7,130 nt of DNA, taken from the NCBI GenBank assembly GCA_030452365.1, contig JAKDMK010000117.1, forward strand, positions 1 through 7,130, given 5' to 3'. Origin of the DNA: Nitrococcus sp. GTDB taxonomy: Bacteria; Pseudomonadota; Gammaproteobacteria; Nitrococcales; Nitrococcaceae. Position numbers and translations under genes: made by a program. Shown piece by piece: positions 7,082 through 7,130 of the stretch. Numbering within the stretch: position 1 is the first letter of the stretch; each line of letters opens with the position of its first letter. The notes below the pieces were generated by a model, which saw nothing but the letters and a program-made list of their open reading frames with translations, was not told the origin of the DNA and ran no database searches.

Positions 7082-7130
7082 GTCGGGTAGCCCCAGCCGG
7101 TCACCCAGCCGGGGCCCCCACAGAACCGGA
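7082..7130 (-). mobile_element. 3' end of a group II intron: complete domain VI and the last bases of domain V
   Basis: Group II introns are self-splicing retroelement RNAs. Read on the minus strand, TCCGGTTC (7130-7123) fits the 3' strand of domain V, followed by a TGT linker. Bases 7119-7085 fold into one 15-bp hairpin (three G·U pairs) closed by a GTGA (GNRA-type) tetraloop at 7104-7101. The only unpaired base in the stem is an A at 7088, flanked inside by a G·U pair and outside by three G-C pairs. This is the expected branch-point A of domain VI. With CTACCCGAC as the 3' end (last base 7082), that A is the seventh base from the splice site, as known for the family. The rest of the intron, including any reverse transcriptase, lies beyond 7130. 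The 3' exon begins TAATAGTC at 7081, 35 nt before the dead transposase start. Whether the intron is active cannot be seen. Confidence 0.82.

Noticed and set aside
7091..7112. Direct repeat CCCAGCCGG with 12-bp period, or an isolated terminator hairpin
   Set aside because: Both are explained by the two arms of the group II intron domain VI stem; there is no T run after the hairpin.

Overview
The window looks like chromosomal DNA of a GC-rich gammaproteobacterium. The evidence is gene content and order: a minus-strand dapA–bamC–purL series with a divergent gcvR. This resembles the dapA–bamC / gcvR arrangement of Escherichia coli, but with purL following bamC where E. coli has purC. A Chromatiales/Ectothiorhodospiraceae-like host is only a guess.

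Layout. Positions 1–3855 (minus) hold almost all of purL, the large single-chain FGAM synthase; only about its last 14 codons lie beyond the left edge. A 66-nt gap separates it from bamC (3922–4965, minus), the lipoprotein of the outer-membrane BAM complex. bamC starts 19 nt after dapA (4985–5860, minus), the first committed enzyme of lysine/diaminopimelate synthesis. A good sigma-70-type promoter and a strong Shine-Dalgarno precede dapA, so dapA, bamC and perhaps purL can be read as one transcript. The 270-nt divergent spacer (5861–6130) also holds a probable gcvR promoter, a large GC-rich inverted repeat and smaller repeats. gcvR (6131–6664, plus) encodes a double-ACT-domain regulator of glycine cleavage. 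The genes share a loose theme of C1/purine/amino-acid supply: the glycine cleavage system feeds folate one-carbon units into purine synthesis.

The right end (6665–7130) holds no intact gene. It is a nested mobile-element graveyard. At 6781–7046 (minus) lies a broken REP-associated tyrosine transposase (RAYT, Y1 family) with an early in-frame TGA and an internal deletion. At 7082–7130 (minus) is the 3' end of a group II intron: a complete domain VI with bulged A and GNRA loop, plus the last bases of domain V. The intron body and any reverse transcriptase would lie beyond 7130. Neither element was obvious from long open frames; the intron end is the most interesting item here.
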